Program-made: the position numbers and the translations under genes | The notes under the pieces: generated by a model | The model's database searches: none | The model's input: the letters and a program-made list of their open reading frames with translations, nothing else | What the model was told of the DNA's origin: nothing | Part shown: positions 8,054 through 17,325 of the stretch, in pieces | Layout: the number at the start of each line of letters is the position of its first letter | How positions within the stretch are numbered: position 1 is the stretch's first letter | Assembly: GCF_027497495.1 (NCBI RefSeq) | Contig: NZ_CP114205.1 | Coordinates: forward strand, 6,696,001-6,760,000 | Direction: 5' to 3' | Source: Streptomyces tubercidicus | GTDB lineage: Bacteria > Actinomycetota > Actinomycetes > Streptomycetales > Streptomycetaceae | Length of the DNA stretch: 64,000 bases

Positions 8054-9208
8054 GTGAGCGTGACGGCAGCACAGGGATTCACGGCGGCGGGCATCGCCGC
8101 CGGGATCAAGGAGGGCGGCGGCCCGGACCTCGCCCTCGTGGTGAACAACGGGCCCCGACGCGCCGCCGCCGGTGTCTTCACCTCCAACCGCGTCAAGGCG
8201 GCACCGGTCGTCTGGTCGGAGCAGGTCCTCAAGGGCGGTACGGTCTCCGCCGTCGTCCTCAACTCCGGTGGCGCCAACGCCTGTACGGGCCCGCTCGGCT
8301 TCCAGGACACCCACGCCACCGCGGAGAAGGCCGCCGAGGCGCTCGACGGACACAGCGCCGGTGAGGTGGCGGTCGCCTCCACCGGGCTGATCGGCCTGCG
8401 GCTCCCGATGGACAAGCTGCTGCCCGGCATCGACACGGCGGTCGCCCAGCTGACCGAGCACGGCGGCGAGAAGGCCGCCATCGCCATCAAGACCACCGAC
8501 AGCGTGCACAAGACCGCCGTGGTCACCCGGGACGGGTGGACCGTCGGCGGGATGGCCAAGGGCGCCGGCATGCTCGCCCCGGGCCTGGCCACCATGCTCG
8601 TCGTGCTGACCACGGACGCCGATCTGCCGGCCGCCGCACTCGACACGGCGCTGCGGGCGGCGACCCGTACCACCTTCGACCGGATCGACTCCGACGGCTG
8701 CATGTCGACCAACGACACGGTGCTGCTGCTCGCCTCCGGCGCCTCCGGCGTCACACCTGCCGCCGACGAGTTCGCCGAGGCGGTCCGCGCGGTCTGCGAC
8801 GACCTCGCCCGGCAGCTGATCGGGGACGCCGAGGGCGCCAGCAAGGACATCCGGATCGAGGTCGTGGGCGCGGCGAGCGAGGACGACGCGGTCGAGGTCG
8901 GCCGCTCCATCGCCCGTAACAACCTCCTCAAGTGCGCCCTGCACGGCGAGGACCCCAACTGGGGCCGGGTGCTCTCCGCCATCGGCACCACCTCCGCCGT
9001 CTTCGAGCCCGACCAGCTGAACGTCGCCATCAACGGCATCTGGGTCTGCAAGAACGGCTCCGTGGGGGAGGACCGCGAGCTGGTCGACATGCGCTACCGG
9101 GAGGTCCGTATCACCGCCGACCTCGCCGCCGGCACCGAGTCCGCGGTCATCTGGGCCAACGACCTCACCGCCGACTACGTCCACGAGAACAGCGCGTATT
9201 CGTCATGA
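8054..9208 (+). CDS. argJ: Bifunctional glutamate N-acetyltransferase/ornithine acetyltransferase
   Basis: Transfers acetyl groups between N-acetylornithine and glutamate, so that the acetyl group is recycled in the arginine pathway. The 384-residue precursor carries the self-cleavage site KGAGMLAPGLATML; cleavage before T180 would yield alpha and beta chains with the threonine as nucleophile. SGGANACTG early in the protein and NWGRVLSAIG near the end are family hallmarks. The GTG start follows GGAGGACGAGCA. Whether it also makes acetylglutamate from acetyl-CoA (true bifunctionality) cannot be read here; no separate argA is in the window. Confidence 0.97.
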   Translation: MSVTAAQGFTAAGIAAGIKEGGGPDLALVVNNGPRRAAAGVFTSNRVKAAPVVWSEQVLKGGTVSAVVLNSGGANACTGPLGFQDTHATAEKAAEALDGHSAGEVAVASTGLIGLRLPMDKLLPGIDTAVAQLTEHGGEKAAIAIKTTDSVHKTAVVTRDGWTVGGMAKGAGMLAPGLATMLVVLTTDADLPAAALDTALRAATRTTFDRIDSDGCMSTNDTVLLLASGASGVTPAADEFAEAVRAVCDDLARQLIGDAEGASKDIRIEVVGAASEDDAVEVGRSIARNNLLKCALHGEDPNWGRVLSAIGTTSAVFEPDQLNVAINGIWVCKNGSVGEDRELVDMRYREVRITADLAAGTESAVIWANDLTADYVHENSAYSS

Positions 9209-9239
9209 GCAGGCAAGCAGCGGAAAGCGAGGCCGGGGC

Positions 9240-10169
9240 ATGAGTGCCCGCAAGCACACGGCGCTGCCCAAGGCGCGCACCCTCATCGAGGCGCTGCCCT
9301 GGCTGACCCGCCACCACGGCAAGACCGTCGTCATCAAGTTCGGCGGCAACGCCATGGTCGACGAGGAGCTCAAGCGCGCCTTCGCCCAGGACGTGGTCTT
9401 CCTGCGGCACGCCGGACTGCGCCCCGTCGTGGTGCACGGCGGCGGCCCGCAGATCAGCGCCCAGCTGGATCTGCTCGGCCTGGAGTCGGAGTTCAAGGCC
9501 GGGCTGCGGGTCACCACACCCGAGGCGATGAACGTCGTACGGATGGTGCTGGCCGGCCAGGTGCAGCGCGAACTGGTCGGACTGCTCAACGAGCACGGCC
9601 CGCTCGCCGTCGGCATGACCGGCGAGGACGCCCATCTGATGGCCGCGACCAAGCACTTCGCGCAGGTCGACGGCGAGCGGGTGGACATCGGCCGGGTCGG
9701 CGAGATCACCGCCATCGACCCCGGCGCGGTGCAGGCGCTGCTGGACGACGGCCGGATCCCGGTCATCTCCTCCATCGCCCGCAGCAGCGACGAGGAGGAC
9801 GCCGCCTCCGGGGCCTCCGGCATCTTCAACGTCAACGCCGACACCGCGGCGGCCGCCCTGGCCGCCGCCCTCGGCGCCGAGACGCTGATGGTGCTCACCG
9901 ACGTCGAGGGCCTCTACGAGGACTGGCCCAACAGCGACGAGGTGATCTCCCGCCTCACCGCCACCGAACTGGAGACGCTGCTGCCCGACCTGGCCAGCGG
10001 CATGGTCCCCAAGATGCGGGGCTGTCTGCACGCCGTCCGTAACGGAGTGCACACCGCCCGGGTCCTCGACGGTCGGGTCCAGCACTCGATCCTGCTGGAG
10101 ATCTTCACCGACGAAGGAATCGGCACGATGGTCGTGCCGGACGCGAACACGATCGAGGGGGCGACATGA
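9240..10169 (+). CDS. argB: Acetylglutamate kinase
   Basis: Phosphorylates N-acetylglutamate with ATP, the second pathway step and the usual point of arginine feedback inhibition. The 309-residue protein shows the amino acid kinase glycine-rich motif VVIKFGGNAM near residues 30-39, the second glycine turn VVHGGGPQI, and NVNADTAAAALAAALGAE for ATP binding. The N-terminal extension before the kinase core (KARTLIEALPWLTRHHGK) resembles the helix that in hexameric, arginine-sensitive enzymes interlocks dimers, so feedback inhibition is likely. The next gene overlaps by 4 bp. Confidence 0.97.
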   Translation: MSARKHTALPKARTLIEALPWLTRHHGKTVVIKFGGNAMVDEELKRAFAQDVVFLRHAGLRPVVVHGGGPQISAQLDLLGLESEFKAGLRVTTPEAMNVVRMVLAGQVQRELVGLLNEHGPLAVGMTGEDAHLMAATKHFAQVDGERVDIGRVGEITAIDPGAVQALLDDGRIPVISSIARSSDEEDAASGASGIFNVNADTAAAALAAALGAETLMVLTDVEGLYEDWPNSDEVISRLTATELETLLPDLASGMVPKMRGCLHAVRNGVHTARVLDGRVQHSILLEIFTDEGIGTMVVPDANTIEGAT

Positions 10170-11401
10170 GCGACGCGGCACACACCCACGGCCCGGCGAC
10201 CAACGAGGGCCTCACCGGGCGCTGGCAGGGCGCCATGATGCACAACTTCGGCACCCCGCGCGTCCCGCTGGTCCGCGGCGAGGGCGCCACCGTATGGGAC
10301 GCCGACGGCAACGCCTACCTCGACTTCCTCGGCGGCATCGCGGTCAACGCCCTCGGGCACGCCCACCCGGCGGTGGTCCGCGCGGTCTCCGACCAGGTCG
10401 CCACCCTCGGCCATGTCTCGAACTTCTTCGTCGCCGAGCCCACCGTCGCCCTCGCCGAGCGGCTGCTCGCCCTGGCCGGACGCCCCGGCCGGGTCTACTT
10501 CTCCAACTCCGGCGCCGAGGCCAACGAGGCCGCCTTCAAGATCGGCCGGCTGACCGGGCGCACCCATGTCGTCTCCACCGCCGGCGGCTTCCACGGCCGG
10601 ACCATGGGCGCCCTCGCGCTCACCGGCCAGCCCGCCAAGCAGGCCCCGTTCGCCCCGCTGCCCGGCGACGTCGACTACGTCCCGTACGGGGACGTGGAGG
10701 CCCTGCGCGCCGCCGTCACCACCGACACCGCCTTCGTCATCCTGGAGCCCGTCCAGGGCGAGAACGGCGTCATCGTCCCGCCGCCCGGCTACCTCCGGGC
10801 CGCCCGCGAGATCACCGCGGCTACCGGCACCCTGCTCGTCCTCGACGAGATCCAGACCGGCATCGGCCGGACCGGAAACTGGCTGGAATCGCAGGCCCAG
10901 GGCATCGAGGCGGACATCGTCACCCTCGCCAAGGGCCTCGGCGGAGGACTGCCGATCGGCGCGACACTGGCCTTCGGCCGCGCCGCCGACCTGCTCACGC
11001 CCGGTGCGCACGGCTCGACGTTCAGCGGCAACCCGGTCGTCTGCGCCGCCGCCCTCGCCGTCCTGGACACCATCGAGGCGGACGGCCTCCTGGAGAACGT
11101 CAAACGCGTCGGCGAACGGCTGCGCACCGGGACCGAGGCCCTGGAACACCCGTTGGTCAGCCAGGTCCGCGGTGCGGGGCTGCTCCTGGGTATCGTCTTG
11201 ACGGAGTCGCTCGCGCCGCAGGTGCAGCAGGCGGCTCAGGACGCGGGCCTCCTGGTGAACGCGGTCGCGCCGGACGTCATCCGGCTCGCCCCGCCGCTGA
11301 TCCTCACGGACGAGGAAGCGGAGGAGTTCCTCCGGAAGCTGCCCGCCGTCCTCAACACGGCCCGCCAAGGGGCCGACGGGGAACGACGAGCCGGAGACTG
11401 A
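10166..11401 (+). CDS. argD: Acetylornithine aminotransferase
   Basis: A PLP-dependent class III aminotransferase that converts N-acetylglutamate semialdehyde to N-acetylornithine. It has 411 residues. YLDFLGGIAVNALGHAHP and FSNSGAEANEAAFKIGR are present, with LLVLDEIQTGIGRTG containing the PLP-ring aspartate, and the Schiff-base lysine is K256 in TLAKGLGGGLPIGA. Translation starts within the argB stop region (ATGA), indicating coupling. The C-terminus is a little extended with a charged tail. Confidence 0.97.
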   Translation: MSDAAHTHGPATNEGLTGRWQGAMMHNFGTPRVPLVRGEGATVWDADGNAYLDFLGGIAVNALGHAHPAVVRAVSDQVATLGHVSNFFVAEPTVALAERLLALAGRPGRVYFSNSGAEANEAAFKIGRLTGRTHVVSTAGGFHGRTMGALALTGQPAKQAPFAPLPGDVDYVPYGDVEALRAAVTTDTAFVILEPVQGENGVIVPPPGYLRAAREITAATGTLLVLDEIQTGIGRTGNWLESQAQGIEADIVTLAKGLGGGLPIGATLAFGRAADLLTPGAHGSTFSGNPVVCAAALAVLDTIEADGLLENVKRVGERLRTGTEALEHPLVSQVRGAGLLLGIVLTESLAPQVQQAAQDAGLLVNAVAPDVIRLAPPLILTDEEAEEFLRKLPAVLNTARQGADGERRAGD

Positions 11402-11409
11402 CGACAACG

Positions 11410-11952
11410 ATGACCGAGCCGCAGGACAACGAGCTGCAGAACGGCGGCCAGGCCGTTCCGCAGACCCGCACCGCCCGCCACCGCCGGATCGTGGACATCC
11501 TCAACCGGCTGCCGGTCCGCTCCCAGAGCCAGCTCGCCAAGCTGCTCGCCGACGACGGCCTGTCCGTCACCCAGGCGACGCTCTCCCGCGATCTGGACGA
11601 ACTGGGCGCGGTGAAGATCCGCAACACCGGCGGCGAGCTGATCTACGCGGTGCCCAGCGAAGGCGGCGACCGCAAGCCACGGGCACCGCTGGGGGAGTCC
11701 GCCAAGGAGGAGCGGATGCGCCGCCTCTCCGGCGAACTCCTCATCTCCGCCGAGGCGTCCGCCAACCTCGTGGTCCTGCGCACCCCACCGGGCGCCGCCC
11801 AGTTCCTGGCATCGGCCATCGACCAGGCCGAACTCCACGACATCCTGGGCACCATCGCCGGCGACGACACCCTGATGCTCATCAGCCGCGACCCGGCGGG
11901 CGGCCAGGCCCTCGCCGACCACCTCCTGCGCCTGGCGCAAAAGGCGCACTGA
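11410..11952 (+). CDS. argR: Arginine repressor
   Basis: A 180-residue ArgR. The N-terminal winged helix spans about residues 20-90 (RIVDILNRLPVRSQSQLAKL, then SVTQATLSRDLDELG as recognition helix). The C-terminal half forms the hexamerisation and arginine-binding domain, with GTIAGDDTLMLI containing the paired aspartates that bind arginine. It is the last gene of the arg operon, 8 bp after argD, and probably controls both its own operon and the separate argG promoter. Confidence 0.97.
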   Translation: MTEPQDNELQNGGQAVPQTRTARHRRIVDILNRLPVRSQSQLAKLLADDGLSVTQATLSRDLDELGAVKIRNTGGELIYAVPSEGGDRKPRAPLGESAKEERMRRLSGELLISAEASANLVVLRTPPGAAQFLASAIDQAELHDILGTIAGDDTLMLISRDPAGGQALADHLLRLAQKAH

Positions 11953-12214
11953 CCCCCTCCGCACGCGCTCCCCAGGGCCTCTCGTCACCCCCGGAGCGCC
12001 TCGCCCCGCCCCCGGACGGCGGTTGTGCGGAGCGGCCACCCGAGCCACTCTCTCCCCGCCGAACCGCATACGGCAGGATGGCAGTTCGCGCCGGGACGTC
12101 CACCGATGTCCCGGCGCCTTCACAGCCCTAGAGACAAGCAGGTGGCATGGTGACGAGACATCACATCCGGCTCATAGCACGTCCGCTCCTCCCGGTCGCA
12201 GGAGGAGCCGGCCG

Positions 12215-13300
12215 GTGAACCGCGTGGTGACACTGCACGACCTGATCGTGGCCGGCGCCGCGCTCGCCGCCGGCGTCGTGGCCGGACTGCTGCTCCGGGT
12301 CGCCCTGCGCTGGCTGGGCAAACACGCCCTCAGGACCCGGTGGAGCGGGGACGACATCCTCGTCGACGCCCTGCGGGCCGTGGTGCCCTGGGCGGCCCTC
12401 ACGGGCGGCCTGGCGGCGGCGGCCGCGGCACTGCCGCTGACGGCGCCGGTCGGACACACCGTCAACCGGACGCTGATGGTGCTGCTCATCCTGGTCGTCA
12501 CGCTCACCGCGGCCCGGGTGATCACCGGGGTGGTGAAGGCGCTGGCGCAGTCCCGTTCCGGGGTAGCGGGATCAGCCACAATTTTCGCCAACATCACCCG
12601 CATCATCGTCCTGGCGATGGGCTTCCTGGTGGTCCTCCAGACCCTGGGCATCTCCATAGCCCCCCTGCTCACCGCCCTGGGCGTGGGCGGCCTCGCCGTC
12701 GCCCTGGCCCTCCAGGACACCCTGGCCAACCTCTTCGCAGGTGTGCACATCCTCGCCTCGAAGACCGTGCAGCCCGGTGACTACATCCGCCTCAGCAGCG
12801 GCGAGGAGGGCTATGTCGTCGACGTCAACTGGCGTAACACCGTGGTGCGCCAGCTCTCCAACAACCTGGTGATCATCCCCAACACCCAGCTGGCCGGCAC
12901 CAACATGACCAACTTCACCCGCCCGGAACAGAAGTTGACGATCCTGCTGCAGGTGGGCGTCGCCTACGACAGCGACCTCGACCAGGTCGAGCGGGTCACC
13001 ACCGAGGTCATCGACAGCGTGATGAAGGACGTCAACGGCGGCGACCCCGACCACGAAGCGGCCGTCCGCTTCCACACCTTCGGCGACTCCCGGATCGGCT
13101 TCACGGTGATCCTCGGCGTCGGCGAGTTCAGCGACCAGTACCGCATCAAGCACGAGTTCATCAAGCGCCTCCACCAGCGCTACCGCGACGAGGGCATCCG
13201 CATCCCCTCCCCGGCCCGCACCGTCGCCCTCCAGAAGCCGGAGGAGATCGTGATACCCCACCAGCGCGATCTGTCGGCTCCGGTACCGCCGGTGCCGTAG
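12215..13300 (+). CDS. MscS-family mechanosensitive channel
   Basis: A 361-residue membrane protein. Hydrophobic segments near residues 7-27, 52-76, 80-105 and 127-150 precede a pore-lining helix, ISIAPLLTALGVGGLAVALA (about 146-165), which is followed by LQDTLANLFAGVHIL, the start of the beta domain (GDYIRLSSGEEGYVVDVNWRNTVVRQL). This matches the MscS core, which opens on membrane tension to release solutes during osmotic downshock. The GTG start follows AGGAGGAG at a good distance; earlier in-frame starts lack one. It stands apart from the arg operon by 260 bp. Confidence 0.9.
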   Translation: MNRVVTLHDLIVAGAALAAGVVAGLLLRVALRWLGKHALRTRWSGDDILVDALRAVVPWAALTGGLAAAAAALPLTAPVGHTVNRTLMVLLILVVTLTAARVITGVVKALAQSRSGVAGSATIFANITRIIVLAMGFLVVLQTLGISIAPLLTALGVGGLAVALALQDTLANLFAGVHILASKTVQPGDYIRLSSGEEGYVVDVNWRNTVVRQLSNNLVIIPNTQLAGTNMTNFTRPEQKLTILLQVGVAYDSDLDQVERVTTEVIDSVMKDVNGGDPDHEAAVRFHTFGDSRIGFTVILGVGEFSDQYRIKHEFIKRLHQRYRDEGIRIPSPARTVALQKPEEIVIPHQRDLSAPVPPVP

Positions 13301-13663
13301 GACGTCCCGGCCGGCGCCGGCAAAACCTGCGGGCTGCGGCAGCCGCGGGGCCGGCGCCGGTACGGGGGGCTACAGCGGGTCGGCGGGGGGAGAGCTGACC
13401 GTCGGCGGTTACTCCTCCGCTACTCCTCCGCCTCGTGCCAAGCCACGCACACCACTTGGCCGCAACCCTTGAGGCCGCGTCACTCCCCCTCAGGTTGCTT
13501 CACCGGCACCTCGTTCGCCAGTCGCCTCTGACAGGGGCAGGCGCTGCCCCCTGCCCGACGGGGCCGGCTCGGACCGGCTCGGGCCGGCTCGGCGGACTGT
13601 TCGCCGCTTGGGTGATCCATAAGAGCCGTGACCAGAGGTGACACAACCACCGTAGGAACGATC
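13301..13663. other. Intergenic region with GC palindromes, no gene seen
   Basis: This stretch between mscS and tRNA-Pro holds no ORF with streptomycete codon bias. It starts with two copies of the palindrome CCGGCGCCGG (13311-13320 and 13351-13360) that can pair around an inner GGCTGC/GCAGCC stem, a likely terminator for mscS. A 10-bp unit containing CCGGCTCGG is repeated three times at 13564-13592. Confidence 0.5.
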
Positions 13664-13699
13664 AAGGGCCCTGTCTCACCGAAGTGAAACAGGGCCCTT
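13664..13699 (-). terminator. Terminator of tRNA-Pro
   Basis: AAGGGCCCTGTCTCAC and GTGAAACAGGGCCCTT form a 16-bp stem with one mismatch and a 4-nt loop (CGAA). It sits about 30 bp beyond the 3' end of the minus-strand tRNA-Pro gene. Confidence 0.75.
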
Positions 13700-13727
13700 C
13701 ACCTGGGCCTAAGCCCTTACTGCACCG

Positions 13728-13801
<74 letters not shown>

Positions 13802-13943
13802 GTGCTCGTGCCGACCGGAGAAGTCCCGGTCGGGGCGTGCAGAAGAAAAATACCCTGTCCGGGGCCATGAATCCAAAGCGGGTGCTCGCAAGGGTGCTCC
13901 ACGGCTCCAGGCGAGGCTCCGGCTGTCATGGTTCGATGAGGTT

Positions 13944-14321
13944 ATGGGTGAAATGTCGGCCAAGGGTGACCTCCGGGTGCGCAGGGTTTACGAGCCGCCG
14001 GAGCCGGGGGACGGGGCGCGGGTGCTGGTTGACCGGCTGTGGCCGCGCGGGCTGTCCAAGGCGGATGCGCGGCTCACCGAGTGGTGCAAGGACGTGGCGC
14101 CGTCGACGGAGCTGCGGCGCTGGTTCCGTCACGAGGAGCCACGGTTTGACGCGTTCGCCGAGCGCTACCGGGAGGAGCTGGCGCGGGAGGCGGTGCAGCC
14201 GCTGCTGGAGGGGCTGCGGGAGCGTGCCGCGCAGGGGCCGCTGACGCTTCTGACCGCCACGAAAGATGTGTCGGTGAGTCATGTGAATGTCCTGGTCGAG
14301 GTGCTTCAGGAGGGGTTCTGA
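13944..14321 (+). CDS. DUF488 family protein
   Basis: A 125-residue protein with the DUF488 signature: VRRVYEPPEPGDGARVLVDRLWPRG at the N-terminus, split across two motifs, then LTEWCKDVAPSTELRRWF and LTLLTATKDVSVSHVNVL at the C-terminus. A functional link to heme or DNA-uptake systems has been suggested for DUF488 but none is established. The start could also be the ATG at 13953; both lack a strong ribosome site. It lies just upstream of argG but separated by the argG promoter. Confidence 0.85.
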   Translation: MGEMSAKGDLRVRRVYEPPEPGDGARVLVDRLWPRGLSKADARLTEWCKDVAPSTELRRWFRHEEPRFDAFAERYREELAREAVQPLLEGLRERAAQGPLTLLTATKDVSVSHVNVLVEVLQEGF

Positions 14322-14373
14322 GGCCCCGCGCCACGCCGATGGCCTGCCGCTGACCTGCGTATTCGTCGATGCG

Positions 14374-14423
14374 TTGACGAAACATACGGTGGAGTGCATA
14401 CTTATACCCGTCAGTGAATGCAC
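14374..14423 (+). promoter_or_regulatory. argG promoter with ARG-box-like palindrome
   Basis: A -35-like TTGACG (14374-14379) and -10-like CATACT (14397-14402) are 17 bp apart. A palindrome, GTGCAT at 14394-14399 and ATGCAC at 14418-14423, spans the -10 and the expected transcription start, with the AT-rich interior typical of ArgR sites. A further element, TGCGTATTCGTCGATGCGTT, lies at 14356-14375. This implies that argG has its own ArgR-controlled promoter apart from the argC operon. Confidence 0.65.
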
Positions 14424-14438
14424 CGTAAGGAGAAACCC

Positions 14439-15632
14439 GTGACCGAGCGCGTCGTACTCGCCTACTCGGGCGGCCTGGACACCTCTGTCTGTATCGGCTG
14501 GATCGCCGAGGAGACGGGCGCCGAGGTCATCGCCGTTGCCGTGGATGTCGGCCAGGGCGGCGAGGACCTGGACGTCATCCGCAAGCGTGCGCTTGCCTGC
14601 GGCGCGGTCGAGGCCGAGGTCGCGGACGCCAAGGACGAGTTCGCCGACGAGTACTGCCTCCCGGCGATCAAGGCCAATGCCCTCTACATGGACCGCTACC
14701 CGCTGGTCTCGGCCCTCTCCCGGCCGACCATCGTCAAGCACCTGGTGGCCGCCGCCAAGAAGCACGGCGCCAGCACCGTCGCCCACGGCTGCACCGGCAA
14801 GGGCAACGACCAGGTCCGCTTCGAGGCCGGTATCTCCTCCCTCGCCCCCGACCTGACCTGCATCGCCCCGGTCCGTGACTACGCGATGACCCGGGACAAG
14901 GCGATCGCGTTCTGCGAGGAGAAGAACCTCCCGATCGCGACCACCAAGAAGTCGCCGTACTCGATCGACCAGAACGTCTTCGGGCGGGCCGTCGAGACCG
15001 GCTTCCTGGAGGACATCTGGAACGGGCCGATCGAGGACGTCTACGAGTACACCGAGAACCCGGCCACCCCCCGGGAGGCCGACGAGGTGATCATCTCCTT
15101 CAAGGAGGGTGTCCCGGTCGCCATCGACGGCAAGCCCGTCACCGTCCTGCAGGCCATCCAGCAGCTCAACGAGCGGGCCGGCGCCCAGGGCATCGGCCGG
15201 ATCGACATGGTCGAGGACCGGCTGGTCGGCATCAAGTCCCGTGAGGTGTACGAGGCGCCCGGCGCCATCGCGCTGATCACCGCGCACCAGGAGCTGGAGA
15301 ACGTCACCGTCGAGCGCGAACTGGCCCGCTACAAGCGGCAGGTCGAGCAGCGCTGGGGCGAGCTGGTCTACGACGGTCTGTGGTTCTCGCCGCTCAAGCG
15401 GGCGCTGGACGGCTTCATCAACGAGGCGAACCAGGCCGTGTCCGGCGACATCCGGATGACCCTGCACGGCGGCCGCGCGGTCGTCACCGGCCGGAAGTCC
15501 GACCAGTCGCTGTACGACTTCAACCTCGCGACGTACGACACCGGCGACACCTTCGACCAGTCGCTCTCGAAGGGCTTCATCGAGCTCTTCGGCATGTCGA
15601 GCAAGATCGCGGCCAAGCGCGACCTGGCCTGA
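14439..15632 (+). CDS. argG: Argininosuccinate synthase
   Basis: Joins citrulline and aspartate with ATP to argininosuccinate in the cytoplasm. The 397-residue protein has the N-type ATP pyrophosphatase P-loop VVLAYSGGLDTSVCIGW at residues 5-21 and the conserved HGCTGKGNDQVRFE, plus RDYAMTRDKAI for substrate contacts. I chose the GTG at 14439 because AAGGAGA precedes it; an in-frame ATG at 14418 falls within the operator-like palindrome. It is followed by argH after 88 bp, and both are on the same strand. Confidence 0.98.
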   Translation: MTERVVLAYSGGLDTSVCIGWIAEETGAEVIAVAVDVGQGGEDLDVIRKRALACGAVEAEVADAKDEFADEYCLPAIKANALYMDRYPLVSALSRPTIVKHLVAAAKKHGASTVAHGCTGKGNDQVRFEAGISSLAPDLTCIAPVRDYAMTRDKAIAFCEEKNLPIATTKKSPYSIDQNVFGRAVETGFLEDIWNGPIEDVYEYTENPATPREADEVIISFKEGVPVAIDGKPVTVLQAIQQLNERAGAQGIGRIDMVEDRLVGIKSREVYEAPGAIALITAHQELENVTVERELARYKRQVEQRWGELVYDGLWFSPLKRALDGFINEANQAVSGDIRMTLHGGRAVVTGRKSDQSLYDFNLATYDTGDTFDQSLSKGFIELFGMSSKIAAKRDLA

Positions 15633-15720
15633 GCCGACTCGTTACCACGTACGTGGCCGCCTCCCTGCCCTCGTGGTGGGGAGGCGGCGGCAGATCCACC
15701 CGCAGCCTTGAGGAGCAGCA

Positions 15721-17163
15721 GTGAGCAGCAACAGCGGTGACGTCCGGCTCTGGGGCGGCCGGTTCGCCGACGGACCGGCCGAGGCGCTGGCCCAGCTGTC
15801 GGCGTCCGTCCACTTCGACTGGCGGCTGGCCCCGTACGACATCGCGGGCTCCCGTGCGCACGCCCGGGTGCTCCACAAGGCGGGTCTGCTCACCGAGGAC
15901 GAGCTGACCCGGATGCTCGCCGGGCTCGATCAGCTCGCCGCGGATGTCGCCGACGGCTCGTTCACCGGCACCATCGCCGACGAGGACGTACACACCGCCC
16001 TGGAGCGCGGGCTGCTGGAGCGGCTCGGCCCGGACCTCGGCGGCAAGCTGCGGGCCGGCCGGTCCCGTAACGACCAGGTCGCCACGCTCTTCCGGATGTA
16101 TCTGCGGGACCACGCCCGGATCATCGGCGGGCTGATCGCCGACCTCCAGGAGGCGCTGGTGGGCCTCGCCGAGACCCACCCGGACGTGGCGATGCCGGGC
16201 CGCACCCACCTCCAGCACGCCCAGCCGGTGCTCTTCGCCCACCACGTCCTGGCGCATGTGCAGTCGCTGTCCCGGGACGCGGAGCGGCTGCGGCAGTGGG
16301 ACGACCGTACCGCCGTCTCCCCGTACGGCTCGGGCGCGCTGGCCGGCTCCTCGCTCGGCCTCGACCCGGAGGCGGTCGCCGCCGACCTCGGCTTCGAGCA
16401 CGGCTCGGCCGGCAACTCCATCGACGGCACGGCCTCCCGTGACTTCGTCGCCGAGTTCGCCTTCATCACGGCGATGATCGGGGTGAACCTCTCCCGGATC
16501 GCCGAGGAGGTCATCCTCTGGAACACGAAGGAATTCTCCTTCGTCACGCTGCACGACGCCTTCTCGACCGGCTCGTCGATCATGCCGCAGAAGAAGAACC
16601 CGGACATCGCCGAACTGGCGCGGGGCAAGTCGGGCCGCCTCATCGGCAATCTGACCGGGCTGCTGGCCACCCTCAAGGCGCTTCCGCTGGCGTACAACCG
16701 CGACCTCCAGGAGGACAAGGAGCCGGTCTTCGACTCCTGCGACCAACTGGAGGTGCTGCTCCCGGCGTTCACCGGGATGATGGCCACCCTGACCGTCCAC
16801 CGCGAGCGCATGGAGGAGCTGGCCCCGGCCGGTTTCTCGCTGGCCACCGATATCGCGGAATGGCTGGTCAAGCAGGGCGTGCCGTTCCGGGTGGCGCACG
16901 AGGTCGCGGGGGAGTGCGTCAAGGAGTGCGAGGCGCACGGCATCGAGCTGGACCAGCTCACCGATGAGCAGTTCGCGAAGATCTCGCCGCATCTGACCCC
17001 GGAGGTCCGCGGCGTCCTCAACGTCCCCGGCGCGCTCGCCTCGCGCAGCGGCCGCGGCGGCACCGCCCCCTCGGCGGTGGCGGTCCAGCTCGCCGAGGTA
17101 CGCGCCGACCTGGTCGCTCAGCAGGAGTGGGCGACGGCCAAGAAGGCCACCGAGCTGACGTAG
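15721..17163 (+). CDS. argH: Argininosuccinate lyase
   Basis: Splits argininosuccinate to arginine and fumarate, the last pathway step. The 480-residue protein shows GRSRNDQVAT, GRTHLQHAQPV (catalytic histidine region) and the fumarase/aspartase superfamily signature GSSIMPQKKNPD near residue 285. The catalytic serine lies in that loop. The start is GTG after GAGGAGCA. A very strong hairpin follows the gene, so transcription from argG probably ends there. Confidence 0.98.
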   Translation: MSSNSGDVRLWGGRFADGPAEALAQLSASVHFDWRLAPYDIAGSRAHARVLHKAGLLTEDELTRMLAGLDQLAADVADGSFTGTIADEDVHTALERGLLERLGPDLGGKLRAGRSRNDQVATLFRMYLRDHARIIGGLIADLQEALVGLAETHPDVAMPGRTHLQHAQPVLFAHHVLAHVQSLSRDAERLRQWDDRTAVSPYGSGALAGSSLGLDPEAVAADLGFEHGSAGNSIDGTASRDFVAEFAFITAMIGVNLSRIAEEVILWNTKEFSFVTLHDAFSTGSSIMPQKKNPDIAELARGKSGRLIGNLTGLLATLKALPLAYNRDLQEDKEPVFDSCDQLEVLLPAFTGMMATLTVHRERMEELAPAGFSLATDIAEWLVKQGVPFRVAHEVAGECVKECEAHGIELDQLTDEQFAKISPHLTPEVRGVLNVPGALASRSGRGGTAPSAVAVQLAEVRADLVAQQEWATAKKATELT

Positions 17164-17202
17164 GCCCGTACGGACATATACGCGCGGACGTAGACGAGCA
17201 GG

Positions 17203-17261
17203 CGCATACGACGGCGGCCCGCCCCCGGGAGGAGATCCGGGGCGGGCCGCCGTCGTATGCG
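17203..17261 (+). terminator. Strong argGH terminator
   Basis: A perfect 23-bp stem: CGCATACGACGGCGGCCCGC (then CCC) at 17203-17225 pairs with its complement at 17239-17261, with a 13-nt loop. It begins 40 bp after argH and ends 25 bp before the TetR operator, separating the two units. Confidence 0.8.
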
Positions 17262-17285
17262 GGCGGTGAGAGGGCAGACAGCCGG

Positions 17286-17325
17286 ATGAGACATTCACGT
17301 CTCATTCGGCTACTGTGTGTCTCAT
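17286..17325 (+). promoter_or_regulatory. TetR operator with three half-sites
   Basis: ATGAGAC (17286-17292) and GTCTCAT (17299-17305) form a perfect 7-bp inverted repeat with a 6-bp spacer. A third GTCTCAT at 17319-17325 ends in the ATG of the TetR gene itself. This is the expected arrangement for autoregulation of the downstream tetR-MFS pair. A -10-like TACTGT (17311-17316) lies between the sites. Confidence 0.65.

Noticed and set aside
13564..13592. Three tandem copies of a 10-bp CCGGCTCGG unit
   Set aside because: Short GC-rich tandem repeats are common in this DNA, and the units do not extend or recur elsewhere in the window.
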